Source: Aquisphaera insulae (GTDB taxonomy: Bacteria > Planctomycetota > Planctomycetia > Isosphaerales > Isosphaeraceae). From it: a stretch of DNA of 64,000 bases. The translations under genes were made by a program, and so were the position numbers. Shown piece by piece: positions 15,023-25,200 of this stretch. The notes under the pieces are model-generated. The model ran no database searches. It saw only the letters and a program-made list of their open reading frames with translations, and had not been told where the DNA came from. Position 1 is the stretch's first letter; every line of letters starts with the position of its first letter. Where the stretch lies: contig NZ_JAALJH010000012.1 in NCBI RefSeq assembly GCF_011064615.1, forward strand, positions 87,835 through 151,834, written 5' to 3'.

Positions 15023-16707
15023 GAGTGCCGCATAAACTCCCGGCCGCCGCGGCCATCCTGCTGGCGGCCTTCCTCGTCCTCTCGCCCCTGCTGGCGGCCC
15101 TGTTCGGGGCCGGGCCGTGGGGGCCGACGTCGTCGTCGGCGTTCGCCGGCATCGCCGGGCCGCTCGGCGGGTCGGCGTGCTCCGCCCTCGTCGCCGCGCT
15201 GGTCGCCCTGCTGCTCGGGGTGCCCTTCGCGCTGCTGGTGGAGCGGCTGGGGGCCGGTCCCCGGCGCGTGGCCTGGACGCTCGGCTTGCTGGCCCTCATG
15301 GTGCCGCCCTATCTCGTCGCCGAGGCGGCGATCGTGCTCCTCGGGCCCGCGGGCAAGGTCGCGCGGCCGGTCGGCCTGCTCCTGGGCCTCGGCCCGCGAT
15401 CGGCCGACCCGATCGCGGCCGGGCGGTTCACGGTCCCGGGATTCGTCTACTCCTGGCAGGCGGTCGGCCTGGTCATGGGAGGGTGCCTCTTCCCGGTCGT
15501 CGCGCTGGCCGTGGCGGGCGCGTACCGTCGCACCGATCACCGGGCCTTCGAATCGGCGCGGCTGGCGCGGGGATGGCGGGGTGTCGTCACGATCGGGGCG
15601 TCGGTCCTGATCCCCCCTGCCCTGGGCGCGGCGTTCCTGGTCCTTGCGCTGACGCTCACCGAGTTCGCGGTCCCGCAACTGCTGCGGGTACGGACGGTCG
15701 GCGATGCGGTCTACGAGAGGATTCAGGTCGGCGACCTGGCGGGGGCGTCGGCCCTCTGCCTGCCGCTCCTGCCGATCGTCGTCGCGGCCGGGGGGCTCGG
15801 CTCCTTCGCGCTGATGCGCGGCCGGGTCGCGAGCCTGGCGGGGCTGGAGGGCGAGGTCCCCCGGTTCGCCGGCCGTCGGCCGGGCCGCACGGCGCAGGTC
15901 GCGGCCGGGATCATGACGGGCCTGGCGATCACCCCGGCCCTGGTCCTGCCCTGCGTGTCGCTTGGCTGGCTCGCCGTCACGGCGCGGATCGCACGGCCGG
16001 CCGCGGGGGGCCGGCACAGGGTCCTGCGCGCGTCCGGCTTCCTCGACTCCCTGGGCGGGGCGTGGGATCTCGCGCACGACGACGCGATTCGAACCGTCGT
16101 GCTCGCGGCGATCGCGGCGACGCTCGCGACGGCCTTCGCGACCGCGCTGGCCCGGCTCGCGACTCGGGCCGGCTGGGCTGCCGCCCTGGGCGTGCTCGGC
16201 GCCGGCGTGGCGGTGCCGGCCCCGATCGTCGGGCTGGGGCTGATCGCCCTCTGGAACCGGGGCGCCGGGGCCGCGATCTACACGAGCTCGGCCGTCGTCC
16301 TGCTGGCGTGGTTCGCGCGGTTCCTGCCGATCGCCGTCTTCCTGGCGCAGGGGGCGCTCGCGCGCGTCCCGCGCGAGCTGGAGGACGCGGCGGCGCTCGC
16401 GGGGCGAGGTCCCGTCGGGCGGCTCCTCGCGGTGGTGATCCCGAACGCGGCGCCGGGCCTGGTGGCCGCCTGGCTGGCGATCTATGTCCTGTCCGCGACC
16501 GAGTACGGCTCGACCGCCCTGATCGCGCCCCCCGGGAGGCCCCTGCTGGCGCCGTCGGTCGTGAACCTCATGAGGCGTGGGCAGGATCCGGAGATCGCGG
16601 CCTGCCAGGTCCTGCTGCTGGCCGTGATCGCCCTGCCGCCGGTCCTGCTCGCCCTCGGCATGGTCCTGCGCCCTCGATTCGGGGCCTCCGCGAAAGGAAC
16701 GCCGTGA
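15019..16707 (+). CDS. Fused iron(III)-type ABC transporter permease (FbpB-like)
   Basis: A 562-residue integral membrane protein with about 12 hydrophobic segments in two halves, the usual size and layout of FbpB/AfuB permeases, which carry two MetI-like permease domains in one chain. The first half has an EAA-type loop around FESARLARGWRGVVTIGASV. The second has the classical motif ELEDAAALAGRGPVGRLLAV (near residue 455). Overlaps by four bases with both neighbours: ATGA with the binding protein and GTGA with the ATPase. Transport of ferric iron is inferred from the family and the neighbours. Confidence 0.85.
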   Translation: MRVPHKLPAAAAILLAAFLVLSPLLAALFGAGPWGPTSSSAFAGIAGPLGGSACSALVAALVALLLGVPFALLVERLGAGPRRVAWTLGLLALMVPPYLVAEAAIVLLGPAGKVARPVGLLLGLGPRSADPIAAGRFTVPGFVYSWQAVGLVMGGCLFPVVALAVAGAYRRTDHRAFESARLARGWRGVVTIGASVLIPPALGAAFLVLALTLTEFAVPQLLRVRTVGDAVYERIQVGDLAGASALCLPLLPIVVAAGGLGSFALMRGRVASLAGLEGEVPRFAGRRPGRTAQVAAGIMTGLAITPALVLPCVSLGWLAVTARIARPAAGGRHRVLRASGFLDSLGGAWDLAHDDAIRTVVLAAIAATLATAFATALARLATRAGWAAALGVLGAGVAVPAPIVGLGLIALWNRGAGAAIYTSSAVVLLAWFARFLPIAVFLAQGALARVPRELEDAAALAGRGPVGRLLAVVIPNAAPGLVAAWLAIYVLSATEYGSTALIAPPGRPLLAPSVVNLMRRGQDPEIAACQVLLLAVIALPPVLLALGMVLRPRFGASAKGTP

Positions 16708-17744
16708 ACGAAGTCCTCCGGGTCGACGCCCTCGGCCGCTCCTTCGGCGAGGCGAAGGTCCTCGAAGGTGTGGACCTCTCGCTGGGACGCGGCGAGCGGC
16801 TCGCGGTGCTCGGCCGATCCGGGAGCGGCAAGACCACGCTCCTGCGGCTGATCGCGGGGCTCGAGCCGCCGACCGAGGGGATCATCACCATCGCGGGGCA
16901 GGCCGCGTCGCGCGCGGGCCGCGTCCTGATCGCGCCGGAGCGACGCGGGGTGGCGCTCGTCTTCCAGGGGCTGGCGCTCTTCCCGAACCTCCGCGCGCTC
17001 GATCAGGTCGCGTTCGCCGCGCGGGGCCGCGGCGGCCTCGAACGGGCCAGGAGCCTGCTCGATCGCGTGAGCCTCGGCCATCGCGCCGGAGCGCGGCTCG
17101 ATGAGCTCTCGGGGGGCGAACGGCAGCGGATCGCGCTGGCGAGGGCCCTGGCCCAGGAGCCGCGGCTGCTCCTCATGGACGAGCCGTTCGCGAGCCTCGA
17201 CGACGAGAAGCGGGCCGCGATGCGCGACCTGCTCCGGTCCCTCCTTGACGGGACCGAGACGACGCTCGTCCTGGTGACCCATGCCCGCGAGGACGCGTTC
17301 GACCTGGCCCGCCGGGTCATGGTGCTCGATCACGGCCGGCCCGTCGCCGACGGCCCGCTCGAGGCCCTCCTGCTCCGCCCCCGGCATGCGGCCGTCGCCC
17401 GGGCGCTCGGCCTGGGTCAGTTGATCCCGGGCGTGGTCACGCCCCGGGGCGACGCCGAGACGGCGTTCGGGAAGGTGCGGGTCTCTCACGGAGACGGGCC
17501 GGGCCCCGCCCTGCTCCTCGTGCGGCCCGCGCAGCCGCGGCTCGCCGCGGACGACGCCGGCATCGAGGCCGAGGTCGTGTCGGTCGAGCTGCGGCCGCCG
17601 GAAGGGCGCGAGGTCCGTCGGGTCGCCGTCGTCCGCGCGGGGGGAATCGTCCTGCGCGTGCTCGCTCGCGACCATCACCCGTCCGTGGGCGATCGCGTCC
17701 GGGTGCGGATCGACGGCGAGTGTGATGCGGTCCGGGGAGGATGA
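16704..17744 (+). CDS. ABC transporter ATP-binding protein, iron(III)/spermidine type
   Basis: A 346-residue ATPase starting with GTG at 16704 inside the permease stop. All ABC motifs are present: Walker A GRSGSGKTTLL, Q-loop VFQGLALFPNL, signature LSGGERQR, Walker B RLLLMDEPFASLDD and the switch histidine in VTHAR. The C-terminal 110 residues fit the regulatory OB/TOBE-type extension of FbpC/PotA-like ATPases (IEAEVVSVELRPPEGREVRR, VGDRVRVRIDGE). It ends the importer operon 15019-17744 and is followed by a convergent minus-strand gene 68 nt away. Confidence 0.88.
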   Translation: MNEVLRVDALGRSFGEAKVLEGVDLSLGRGERLAVLGRSGSGKTTLLRLIAGLEPPTEGIITIAGQAASRAGRVLIAPERRGVALVFQGLALFPNLRALDQVAFAARGRGGLERARSLLDRVSLGHRAGARLDELSGGERQRIALARALAQEPRLLLMDEPFASLDDEKRAAMRDLLRSLLDGTETTLVLVTHAREDAFDLARRVMVLDHGRPVADGPLEALLLRPRHAAVARALGLGQLIPGVVTPRGDAETAFGKVRVSHGDGPGPALLLVRPAQPRLAADDAGIEAEVVSVELRPPEGREVRRVAVVRAGGIVLRVLARDHHPSVGDRVRVRIDGECDAVRGG

Positions 17745-17812
17745 GCCGAGGAGGCATCCCTGCCTCGCCGGGCGCCTCGCCGCGGTCCCCGTCGGAGGGC
17801 CGATGCGACGAC

Positions 17813-18163
17813 TCACCTGCTCGCCTTGCGCCGGGCCCGGCCGGCCGCCGGCTTCGGCGTGGCCCCGGCCGGGGCCGGGGCCGGGGCCGGCTCGGGATCG
17901 AGGTTGATGATCGTCCCCACCGGGACGAAGGGGAGGTCGAACGAGCCGTCGGCGAGCCCGATGACGTCGTTGGGGTACTTCGCCCTGAGGGCGTCGAATT
18001 CCTCATCCGTCAGTCCCTTCACCCGGCCGTCGATCACGCGCCCTTGATAGGAGAAGAGCGTGGCGTTGGTGTAGTGGGCGATGTCGACCTTCGGGTCGGC
18101 CTTCTGCCAGGCCCCCTCGCGGATGACCCAGTTGGTGACCTCGATGGGCATGCGTGCGGTCAT
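17813..18163 (-). CDS. Small protein of unknown function
   Basis: A 116-residue protein starting at 18163 after a GAGGAGG site. It has no signal peptide or transmembrane segment. The core (MPIEVTNWVIREGAWQKADP, GRVKGLTDEEFDALRAKYP, VPVGTIINLDPEP) looks like a compact folded domain. The tail is a Pro-Ala repeat encoded by a GGCCCC-like tandem repeat (about 17860-17890) followed by Lys/Arg-rich residues. It lies 62 nt downstream of the kinase/FGE gene on the same strand and may be cotranscribed. I do not recognise the family. Confidence 0.7.
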   Translation of the reverse strand: MTARMPIEVTNWVIREGAWQKADPKVDIAHYTNATLFSYQGRVIDGRVKGLTDEEFDALRAKYPNDVIGLADGSFDLPFVPVGTIINLDPEPAPAPAPAGATPKPAAGRARRKASR

Positions 18164-18225
18164 CGTTCGGACCTCCTCGCGGGGGAACTGGAGCGGGATG
18201 AGGGCGCGCGGGCGACTCCCCCTCG

Positions 18226-21087
18226 TCATCGCGCGGACTTCGTCCGGACGACCCGGAACCCGTCGATCGGCTGCTTGTTGGACTGGAGGATGTTGGGGAA
18301 GGCGGAGGCCCGGCCGATCAGGATGGCGGGGCTCGAGCCGAACCAGCCGCCGCGCGCGTCCGCGGTGTACTCGCCGTCGTCGTTGATCGGTCGATCGGCC
18401 TCGCACCATTCCAGCATGTTGCCCAGGGTGTCGAAGAGGCCGAGGTCGTTCGGCAGCTTGCCCGCCACCGGGCGCGACTTGCCGTCCTGGCTGTTGAGGG
18501 TCCGGGCGTAGCGGTCGAGCAGGAGGTTGCTGTCGCCGTAATAGCGCTTCGTCCGCGTCCCGGCCGAGCAGAGGATGTCGAACTCCCTGGCGGTGGGCAG
18601 TCGGAAGCCTTCGAGCCGGAGATGGCCGGAGACCGGCAGGCGCTCGGGCTCCTTCTTCCCGGTCTCCCGATAGCACCTCTGACCCGGGTCGATCCCCTCG
18701 CGGTCGGTCAGCCAGTTGCAGAAAGCCTCCGCCTCGTAGACCGAGGTCGAGTTGATCGGGCAGGTCGGCTCGTCGCTGAACTCTGCCGCATACGCGAAGC
18801 CGCGGCGGAAGCGGAGGAACAGCTCGACGGTGACCTCGCAGTCCGAGATTTCGACGACGCGATCGAGCGTCGGGTCGGAGACGGTGACCAGGGTGAGCCC
18901 CTGGCGGCTGATCCGCCACCGGAACCGCGAGTCGCCCCGGGACGCGCCGGCGAGATCGCGATCGATCCGCGCGAGATCGGCGTCGCGGCCCCACCGGAGG
19001 AGCAGCCATTTCGCCGACCCGTGGACGCCCGCGTCGGGGTCGTCGCGATAGACCCCGAGGAGGCCCTCCAGGAAGCGGGCACGCTCGTCGGCCGGCCACG
19101 CGGCGTCGGGGATGTCCCCGAGGGCCTGGAGGATGGCCATCCGGACCGGGGCGCCGGTGGTGGGGTCGTGGAGGTGCTCGAGGAGGATCCGGGGCGGCAC
19201 GCCGGCGGGCCCCATCGTGGCGATGAGGAAGGAGCGGACCTGGGGATCCGGCGACGCCCGGAGCGCCGGCCAGGCCGATCCCGGTCGGCCCAGTAGGAGG
19301 AGGGCGCAGGCCGCGTTGGCCCGCCGCCGATCGCGCGCTTCGGCCTCGTTCACCGGGGCCTCGACCCCGCCATCGACGTCGGGCCGAAGCTCCTGCTCGA
19401 GGCGGTCGAGGAGCGTCGTGGGGAGCCGGCTCACGGCCAGCGGGGCGAGCGAGCCCAGCAACGGCGGGTCGGCGTCCAGGAGCCGATCGAGGACGTGGCG
19501 CCGGCAGCCCTCGTCCGTCGGGGCCAGCGCGAGCGCAGCATTCAGCTTCGGCCCCGGCTCCGTCCGCCGGTAGAGGTCGCCGAGCCAGGCGGCGGTCGAC
19601 GGGTCCGAGGCGTCGATCCGGGGGAGCAGGCCGGCCAGGTCCGCGATGCCCGCGGACTCGAAGCGCCGGGCCAGGAATTCCGCCTCCTTGCGGCGGATGA
19701 TCCCCCAGGCCGCCGCGACGAGTATCGCCGCCGCGAGGCCGGCCGCGAGGGCCGTCGCCGCGGTCCGATGGACCTTCACCCAGGCGGCCGCCCGTCGGAG
19801 CGGCCCGGCGCGGCGGGCCAGGACGGGGAGGCCGTCCAGGAATCGCCCGAGGTCCTCGGCGAGCTCGCCGGCCGACGCGTACCGCCGCGCCGGATCCTTG
19901 GCGATCGCCTTCAGGACGACGGTCTCCAGGTCGCGAGGGATCCTGCGATTGATCCGACGCGGTGGCCGCGGCTCGGCCTCGGCGATCTGCCGCAGGAGCC
20001 GGGCGCGGTCCTCCTCCGGGAAGGCATACTCGAGGGTCAGCATCTCGTAGAGGGTCAGGCCGAGGGAATAGACGTCGGTCCGGTGGTCGATGGGGATCCG
20101 CCGGCTCTGGCTCTGCTCCGGGCTCATGTAGCGGAGCGTGCCGATGATGTCGTCGGTGCGGGTCAGGTCGCTGCCCCCCCGCAGCCGGGCGAGGCCGAAG
20201 TCCGACACCCAGAGGTGCCCGCGGGGATCGATGAGGAGGTTCGATGGCTTCACGTCGCGGTGGATGACGCCTTCCTGATGGGCGTAATCGAGGGCGCGGG
20301 CCGCCTGGATCATGAGCCGGGCCGCCGTGCGGAAGTAGGCCCGGTCGTCGGCGGACGACCCGGTGATGGCCGTCGAGGCCGCCGCGGCGTCGGGGCTCGC
20401 GCCGGCCGGGGACGCCGGCGGCGAGGCCTCCACCGTGATCACGTCCGCCGAGGCCGTCGCCGGCCCGTCGGGGCCGATCGAGTCGCCGGCCCCCCGGTCG
20501 GGCGCGTCCAGGCCCTTGATCCGGCGGAGCTCGCGGAGGATCTCGGCGAGGCTGCGACCGTCGATGAGTCGCATCACGAAGTAGGGGATGCCCTGCTCGC
20601 GGCCGACGGTGTAGACCGGGACGATGTGCTCGTGGTCCAGGCAGGCCGAGGCCTGCACTTCCACCTGGAATCGCCTCACCTGCCGGGGGTCCAGGGCCAT
20701 CGCGGCCGGGAGGACCTTGAGGGCCACCCGCCGGCCCCCGAGCGAGAGCTGGCGCGCCTCGTACACGATGCCCATGCCGCCGTGCCCGAGCTCGCCGACG
20801 ATCTGGAAGTCGCCGAGCACCTCCGGCCCGCCGGGCCGGTCGCGGAGCGTCCGAGGCCCGTCCTCCCTCTCGCGGCCTGAATCCGCCCTCAGCGAGGCCA
20901 TCATCTCCATCGCGGGGAGGAGCCGGCGCAGCGCCGCCGCCCGTTGCGGCTGGTCTCGCTCCAGCGCCTCCAGGTCGACCGGCTCCCCCGACTGGAGGCG
21001 GTCCGCGATCGCGGAGACCCACTCCACGACTTCCAGATCCTCGCCGCCGTCCGCCGAACGGGGGTCGACCTCATCCGGCATGCTCAT
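18226..21087 (-). CDS. Ser/Thr protein kinase fused to a formylglycine-generating-enzyme-like domain
   Basis: About 953 residues if started at 21087 (ATG; no clear ribosome binding site, so the start is tentative). Kinase domain about 92-420: GELGHGGMGIVYEA loop, catalytic Lys124, HRDVKPSN with Asp278, DFG 296-298 and GTLRYMSPEQS. An unusual Ala/Ser/Pro-rich insert of about 60 residues lies between the hinge and the catalytic loop. One transmembrane helix (about 444-464) follows. Then come about 230 residues of HEAT-like repeats and a C-terminal FGE/sulfatase-modifying-factor domain (YEAEAFCNWLTDREG, LPTAREFDILCSAGTRTKRY, FDTLGNMLEWCE, GFRVVRT). Such FGE-fold domains often act as ligand-binding modules rather than enzymes. 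Transmembrane signalling is the likely role. Confidence 0.85.
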   Translation of the reverse strand: MSMPDEVDPRSADGGEDLEVVEWVSAIADRLQSGEPVDLEALERDQPQRAAALRRLLPAMEMMASLRADSGREREDGPRTLRDRPGGPEVLGDFQIVGELGHGGMGIVYEARQLSLGGRRVALKVLPAAMALDPRQVRRFQVEVQASACLDHEHIVPVYTVGREQGIPYFVMRLIDGRSLAEILRELRRIKGLDAPDRGAGDSIGPDGPATASADVITVEASPPASPAGASPDAAAASTAITGSSADDRAYFRTAARLMIQAARALDYAHQEGVIHRDVKPSNLLIDPRGHLWVSDFGLARLRGGSDLTRTDDIIGTLRYMSPEQSQSRRIPIDHRTDVYSLGLTLYEMLTLEYAFPEEDRARLLRQIAEAEPRPPRRINRRIPRDLETVVLKAIAKDPARRYASAGELAEDLGRFLDGLPVLARRAGPLRRAAAWVKVHRTAATALAAGLAAAILVAAAWGIIRRKEAEFLARRFESAGIADLAGLLPRIDASDPSTAAWLGDLYRRTEPGPKLNAALALAPTDEGCRRHVLDRLLDADPPLLGSLAPLAVSRLPTTLLDRLEQELRPDVDGGVEAPVNEAEARDRRRANAACALLLLGRPGSAWPALRASPDPQVRSFLIATMGPAGVPPRILLEHLHDPTTGAPVRMAILQALGDIPDAAWPADERARFLEGLLGVYRDDPDAGVHGSAKWLLLRWGRDADLARIDRDLAGASRGDSRFRWRISRQGLTLVTVSDPTLDRVVEISDCEVTVELFLRFRRGFAYAAEFSDEPTCPINSTSVYEAEAFCNWLTDREGIDPGQRCYRETGKKEPERLPVSGHLRLEGFRLPTAREFDILCSAGTRTKRYYGDSNLLLDRYARTLNSQDGKSRPVAGKLPNDLGLFDTLGNMLEWCEADRPINDDGEYTADARGGWFGSSPAILIGRASAFPNILQSNKQPIDGFRVVRTKSAR

Positions 21088-21604
21088 GGAGGACACCCCG
21101 GCGACTCCTCGACCATGAGCGACCGGATCCGATCGAGGCCGCCGGGGAGATCGTGCAGGCTCATGGCCCTGGAACTCCTCCGGGCAGGGCTCCCGCGGCC
21201 CGCGGCGAGAGTGGTCCTCATCGGCGGCCGCGCGGTTGGGGATGGGCGTCGCGACAGTTTCATGATACGGCCTGCTCGGACTTTTTGAAGCCCGCTCCAG
21301 GACGTTTTGATTCATCCCGGAGCGGTCCCGGCTCCTCGAAGAACGCGGGCTGGGACCGCCCTGAGGCCGGCGCGCAGGGACCCCTTCCGATCCGGGAGAT
21401 GGGCTGCCCCGAGCCGCAGGCCGTCCGGGGGGGAGTCAAGCGACGCGGGCGGAAGGGTCACATCGATGCCGGAATCCGGCGCGAGGGATCGCGGTGATCC
21501 GGGCCCGCATCCAAAACGGGATTGGCTTTCAGGATCTTGCTCTGCAAGAATTGGTGTGACTTCGTCGCTTCGGCTGCGTGATTCCTTCTCGGCGGGCTTG
21601 TTGT
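21088..21604. promoter_or_regulatory. Divergent intergenic region between two kinase loci
   Basis: About 517 nt without a supported gene separate the kinase/FGE gene (minus) from the ECF sigma operon (plus). It must hold promoters for both. Upstream of the sigma gene I note CAGGATCTTGCT (about 21528-21542), loosely similar to CAGGAAATTGCT upstream of the other ECF gene (minus strand, about 44610-44625). This could be an autoregulatory ECF promoter element but is only a visual match. Confidence 0.3.
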
Positions 21605-22240
21605 ATGGACTCGAAGACGCTCGACGATGCCGCGGAGACGGAGCGGTTGCTGAAGGAGGCGGCGGCCGGGGATCGGGACGCGCTGGGATGCCTGCTGGAG
21701 AGGCACAGGGCGAGGCTCACGCGGATGGTGGCGCTTCGGCTGGATTCGAGGGCGAGGGGCCGGGTGGACGCCTCGGACGTGGTCCAGGCGGCCATGATCG
21801 AGGCGGCGCGGAGGCTGGCGGACTACGAGCGGGACCGGCCGATGCCGTTCTACCCGTGGCTGCACCGGCTGACGGCCGACAGGCTGGCGGACCTTCGCCG
21901 CAAGCTCCAGGCCAAGAAGGGGGACCCGGCGCGGGAGCAGCCGCTGGCGGACCTCGGCGACTCGGCCGGGATGCTGGTGGACCGGCTGGTCGCCACCGAC
22001 ACGACGCCCGGCCAGGCCCTGGCGCGCGAGGAGCGGCGGCGCTGCGTCCGCGAGGCCCTGGCGCGGCTGGCGGAGACGGATCGGGAGATCCTCGTCATGC
22101 GGCACCTCGAGGACCTGCGGATCGTCGAGATCGCCGACATCCTGGAGATCACGGTGAGCTGCGCCAAGATGCGCTATTTCCGGGCCGTTCAGAAGCTGAA
22201 AGAGGCGTTGCCGGCGGAGGACTCGGGGGGGACGAGGTGA
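21605..22240 (+). CDS. ECF-type RNA polymerase sigma factor
   Basis: A 211-residue sigma-70 family protein starting at 21605 (MDSKTLDDAAETERLLKEAA). Region 2 is seen as LLERHRARLTRMVALRLDSR, DASDVVQAAMIEAARRLADY and PFYPWLHRLTADRLADLRRK. Region 4 is seen as LARLAETDREILVMRHLEDL followed by an HTH (IVEIADILEITVSCAKMRYF). This is the planctomycete ECF type often encoded with a Ser/Thr kinase. Its TGA stop overlaps the GTG start of the following kinase gene (GTGA at 22237), so the two are translationally coupled, and phosphorylation-controlled sigma activity is plausible. Confidence 0.9.
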   Translation: MDSKTLDDAAETERLLKEAAAGDRDALGCLLERHRARLTRMVALRLDSRARGRVDASDVVQAAMIEAARRLADYERDRPMPFYPWLHRLTADRLADLRRKLQAKKGDPAREQPLADLGDSAGMLVDRLVATDTTPGQALAREERRRCVREALARLAETDREILVMRHLEDLRIVEIADILEITVSCAKMRYFRAVQKLKEALPAEDSGGTR

Positions 22241-25200
22241 CCGATCGGGAGGACTTCACCGGGCCGGCCGATGCCGAGCGGGCGGAGATCACGCTCGAGA
22301 TCGGCGATCGGCTCCGGCGCGGCGAGGACGTCCGCCCCGAGGACTACCCCGGGCACGCCGCGATCGTCCGCGAGCTGCTGCCGGCCCTGAGGATGATCTG
22401 CGAGCTGCCCGACCCGCCGGCGGTGGTCCCCGCGGATCGGTTCCGCCTGGGCGAGTTCCGGCTGATCCGCGAGGTCAGCCGCGGGGGGATGGGGATCGTC
22501 TACGAGGCCGTGCAGGAGCCGCTCGGCCGTCGGGTCGCGCTCAAGGTCCTGCAGGTCGCCGGGCGCATCGGCGAGACGCAGCTCCAGAGATTCCGCAATG
22601 AATCGAGGGCCGCGGCCAGCCTGGACCACCCCCACATCGTGCCCGTCTTCGCCACCGGGACGGCGGAGGGGATCCCGTTCTACGCGATGCGGTACATCGA
22701 GGGCCGGAACCTGGCGGAGGTCATCCGCGGGCTGAAGGGGGGCGAGCCCGGGACGACGCGCCTCTCCGCGCGGGGGCAAGCCTTCGCTCGCGAGGTGGCC
22801 CGGCTGGCGAGGCAGGCGGCGGAGGCCCTGGCCCACGCCCACGAGAACGAGGTCCTCCACCGCGACGTCAAGCCCTCGAACCTGCTCATCGACGGCGCCG
22901 AGAAGCTCTGGATCACCGACTTCGGCCTGGCGCGGATCCGCGGCGGCCTGGACCTCACGATAACCGGCGAGGCCATCGGCACGCCGCGGTACATGACCCC
23001 GGAGCTCGCCACCGGCCGGCGGATCCCGCCGGACGCGCGGGGCGACATCTATTCGCTGGGCGCGACGCTCTACGAGCTGCTGACCCTGCGGCCGGCCTTC
23101 GAGGGGGACGACCGCATCGAGATCCTCGGCAGGATCGCCCGGGGCGAATTCCGGACGCCGCGGAGCATCGACCCGACGATCCCCCGCGACCTCGAGACGA
23201 TCGTCCTGAAGGCCATGGCCCGGGAGCCCGAGGACCGATACCGCACGGCCGCCGACCTGGCCGCCGACTGCGGCCGGTTCCTCGACGGCCGGCCGATCCG
23301 GGCGCGCCGCCCCGGCGCCGCGGAGCAGGCCGCGAAGTGGGTCCGCCGGAACCGCGGACCGGCCACGGCCGCGACGATCGGCCTGGCCCTGCTGGGATCG
23401 GGCGTCGGCCTGGCCGGCCTCGAGTACACCCGCCTGCTGAGGGAGCACAACCAGCAGCTCCGGGCCGCGATCGACGACGCCAATCGCCATCGGAGCCTGT
23501 CCGACCGCCACTACCTGGCGGCCCAGCTCCGGCTGACGCAGCAGGCCCTCGACGGCCGCGACTTCGAGGCGGCCCAGGACCTGCTCGACGCCATCGGGCC
23601 GGAATCCGGACCCGGCGTCGGCCGCGAGTTCGCGTGGCGATACCTCCGCAAGCAGGCGAGGCGCGAGATCGTCCGCCTCCCGGAGCGGCCCCTCTACGAG
23701 CACAACCTGGCCGTGACCGGCGACGGCCGAACGGCCGCGAGCGGCCATGGCGATCATTGCATCGTCCTCTGGGACCTCCCCTCGGAACGCGCCCTGGCCG
23801 TCATCGAGGACGAGCGGTTGAACCTCGGGGCCCCCGCCTTCACGGCCGACGGCCGCCTGGTCGCGATGCGATGCCCGTTCCCGGGCCCGGTCGCGCATGA
23901 GCTGGGGACATGGGACGCGCGCACCGGCGCCTTCCTCGGGCGGCTCGAGTCCGCGGCGACGCCCGCCGACGATCCGGTCACGGGAACCGAATGGACCCAG
24001 TGCCTGCAGGGCGGCCGCCTCGCGGCTCACGTCGTGCTGCTCGGCTCGGGGCACCTCTCGATCCGGATCTGGACGCTCGATGCATCCCCGAGGCAGTCCC
24101 GGGCGGTCGTCACCCTCGACGACGTCGACACGGTCGCGTTCGCCGAGGATGGCCCCCACTTCGCCACCCGGGAGGGGAAGCTCCTGCGGCTCCGCTCCGC
24201 CTGGACCGGGGCCGTGGTCCGGGAGCTGGGCGAGGGGGCGGACGACCGTTCCCCGCTGGCCCTCACGCGCGACGGGCGGCGGCTGGCCGAGACGACGGCG
24301 GGGAAAGGCGTCCGCGTGCGGGAGCTGGACGGAGAGGGCGGCTCCGCGACCGTCGCGGCGGGGGAAGGCATCCGGTCGCTGGGCTTCGACCCCACCGGAG
24401 AATCCCTCCTCGCCGTGGACGAAGGGGGGACGTGCCGCCTCTGGGATCGGCGGTCGGGCCGGATCCTGGCGTTCGCCCCCGACGACCTGGATCGTCGCCG
24501 CGACCGGGTCTGCTTCGATTTCTCGCCCGACGGGCTGCTGCTGGCGACCACCTCCAGGGGGAGTCCCGGCGGCGTCCTGCCGACTCTCCTGTGGGACGTC
24601 CGGTCGGGCCGCCGGCTCGGCGTCCTGCCGAGCTCCGGCCAGGGCATCGAGGAGCGTGCCTTCCGGCCGGATGGCCGGTCCCTGGTCGTCGTCGGCCGGC
24701 GGTCACCGCGGATCTGGCACTTCGACCCCGCGCCGGAGCCGCCCCAGCCCGACGGGCACCGGGATGAGGCGTGGGCGGTCGCGTACTCGCCCGACGGTCG
24801 GCTCCTGGCGTCCGGCAGCGACGACACCGACGAATCCCGGACCATCCGGCTCTGGGACCTGCAAGCCAACCGACCCGTCCGCGGCTGGAAGGGGGGCATG
24901 TGGATGGTGAGCGCCCTCGCCTTCTCCGCCGACGGCCGGCGCCTGGTCTCCGGCCATCTCGGACCCGGGATGAACCTGCGGGTCTGGGACGTCGAGACGG
25001 GGCGGTTGCTGCGCTCGATGGGAGGGCACCCGCAATGCGTGCGGACGCTGGCGCTCTCGCCGGACGGCGAGACGGTCGCCGCGGCGGGCGGGCTGCTGGG
25101 CAAGCCGGGCGAGGACTGGAAGATCCGGATCTGGCGGCTCGACTCCGGCGACTGCGTCCGCGAGATCGAGGGCCACACCCGTCCCGTCCGATCCGTCTCC

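Noticed and set aside
17860..17890. GGCCCC-type tandem repeat as a possible regulatory or CRISPR-like array
   Set aside because: It is in-frame coding for a Pro-Ala tail of the small protein 17813-18163; no spacers.
21088..21315. N-terminal extension of the kinase/FGE protein
   Set aside because: The 76 extra residues are basic, Pro/Arg-rich and unlike the conserved N-terminus. The start at 21087 is preferred although its ribosome binding site is weak.
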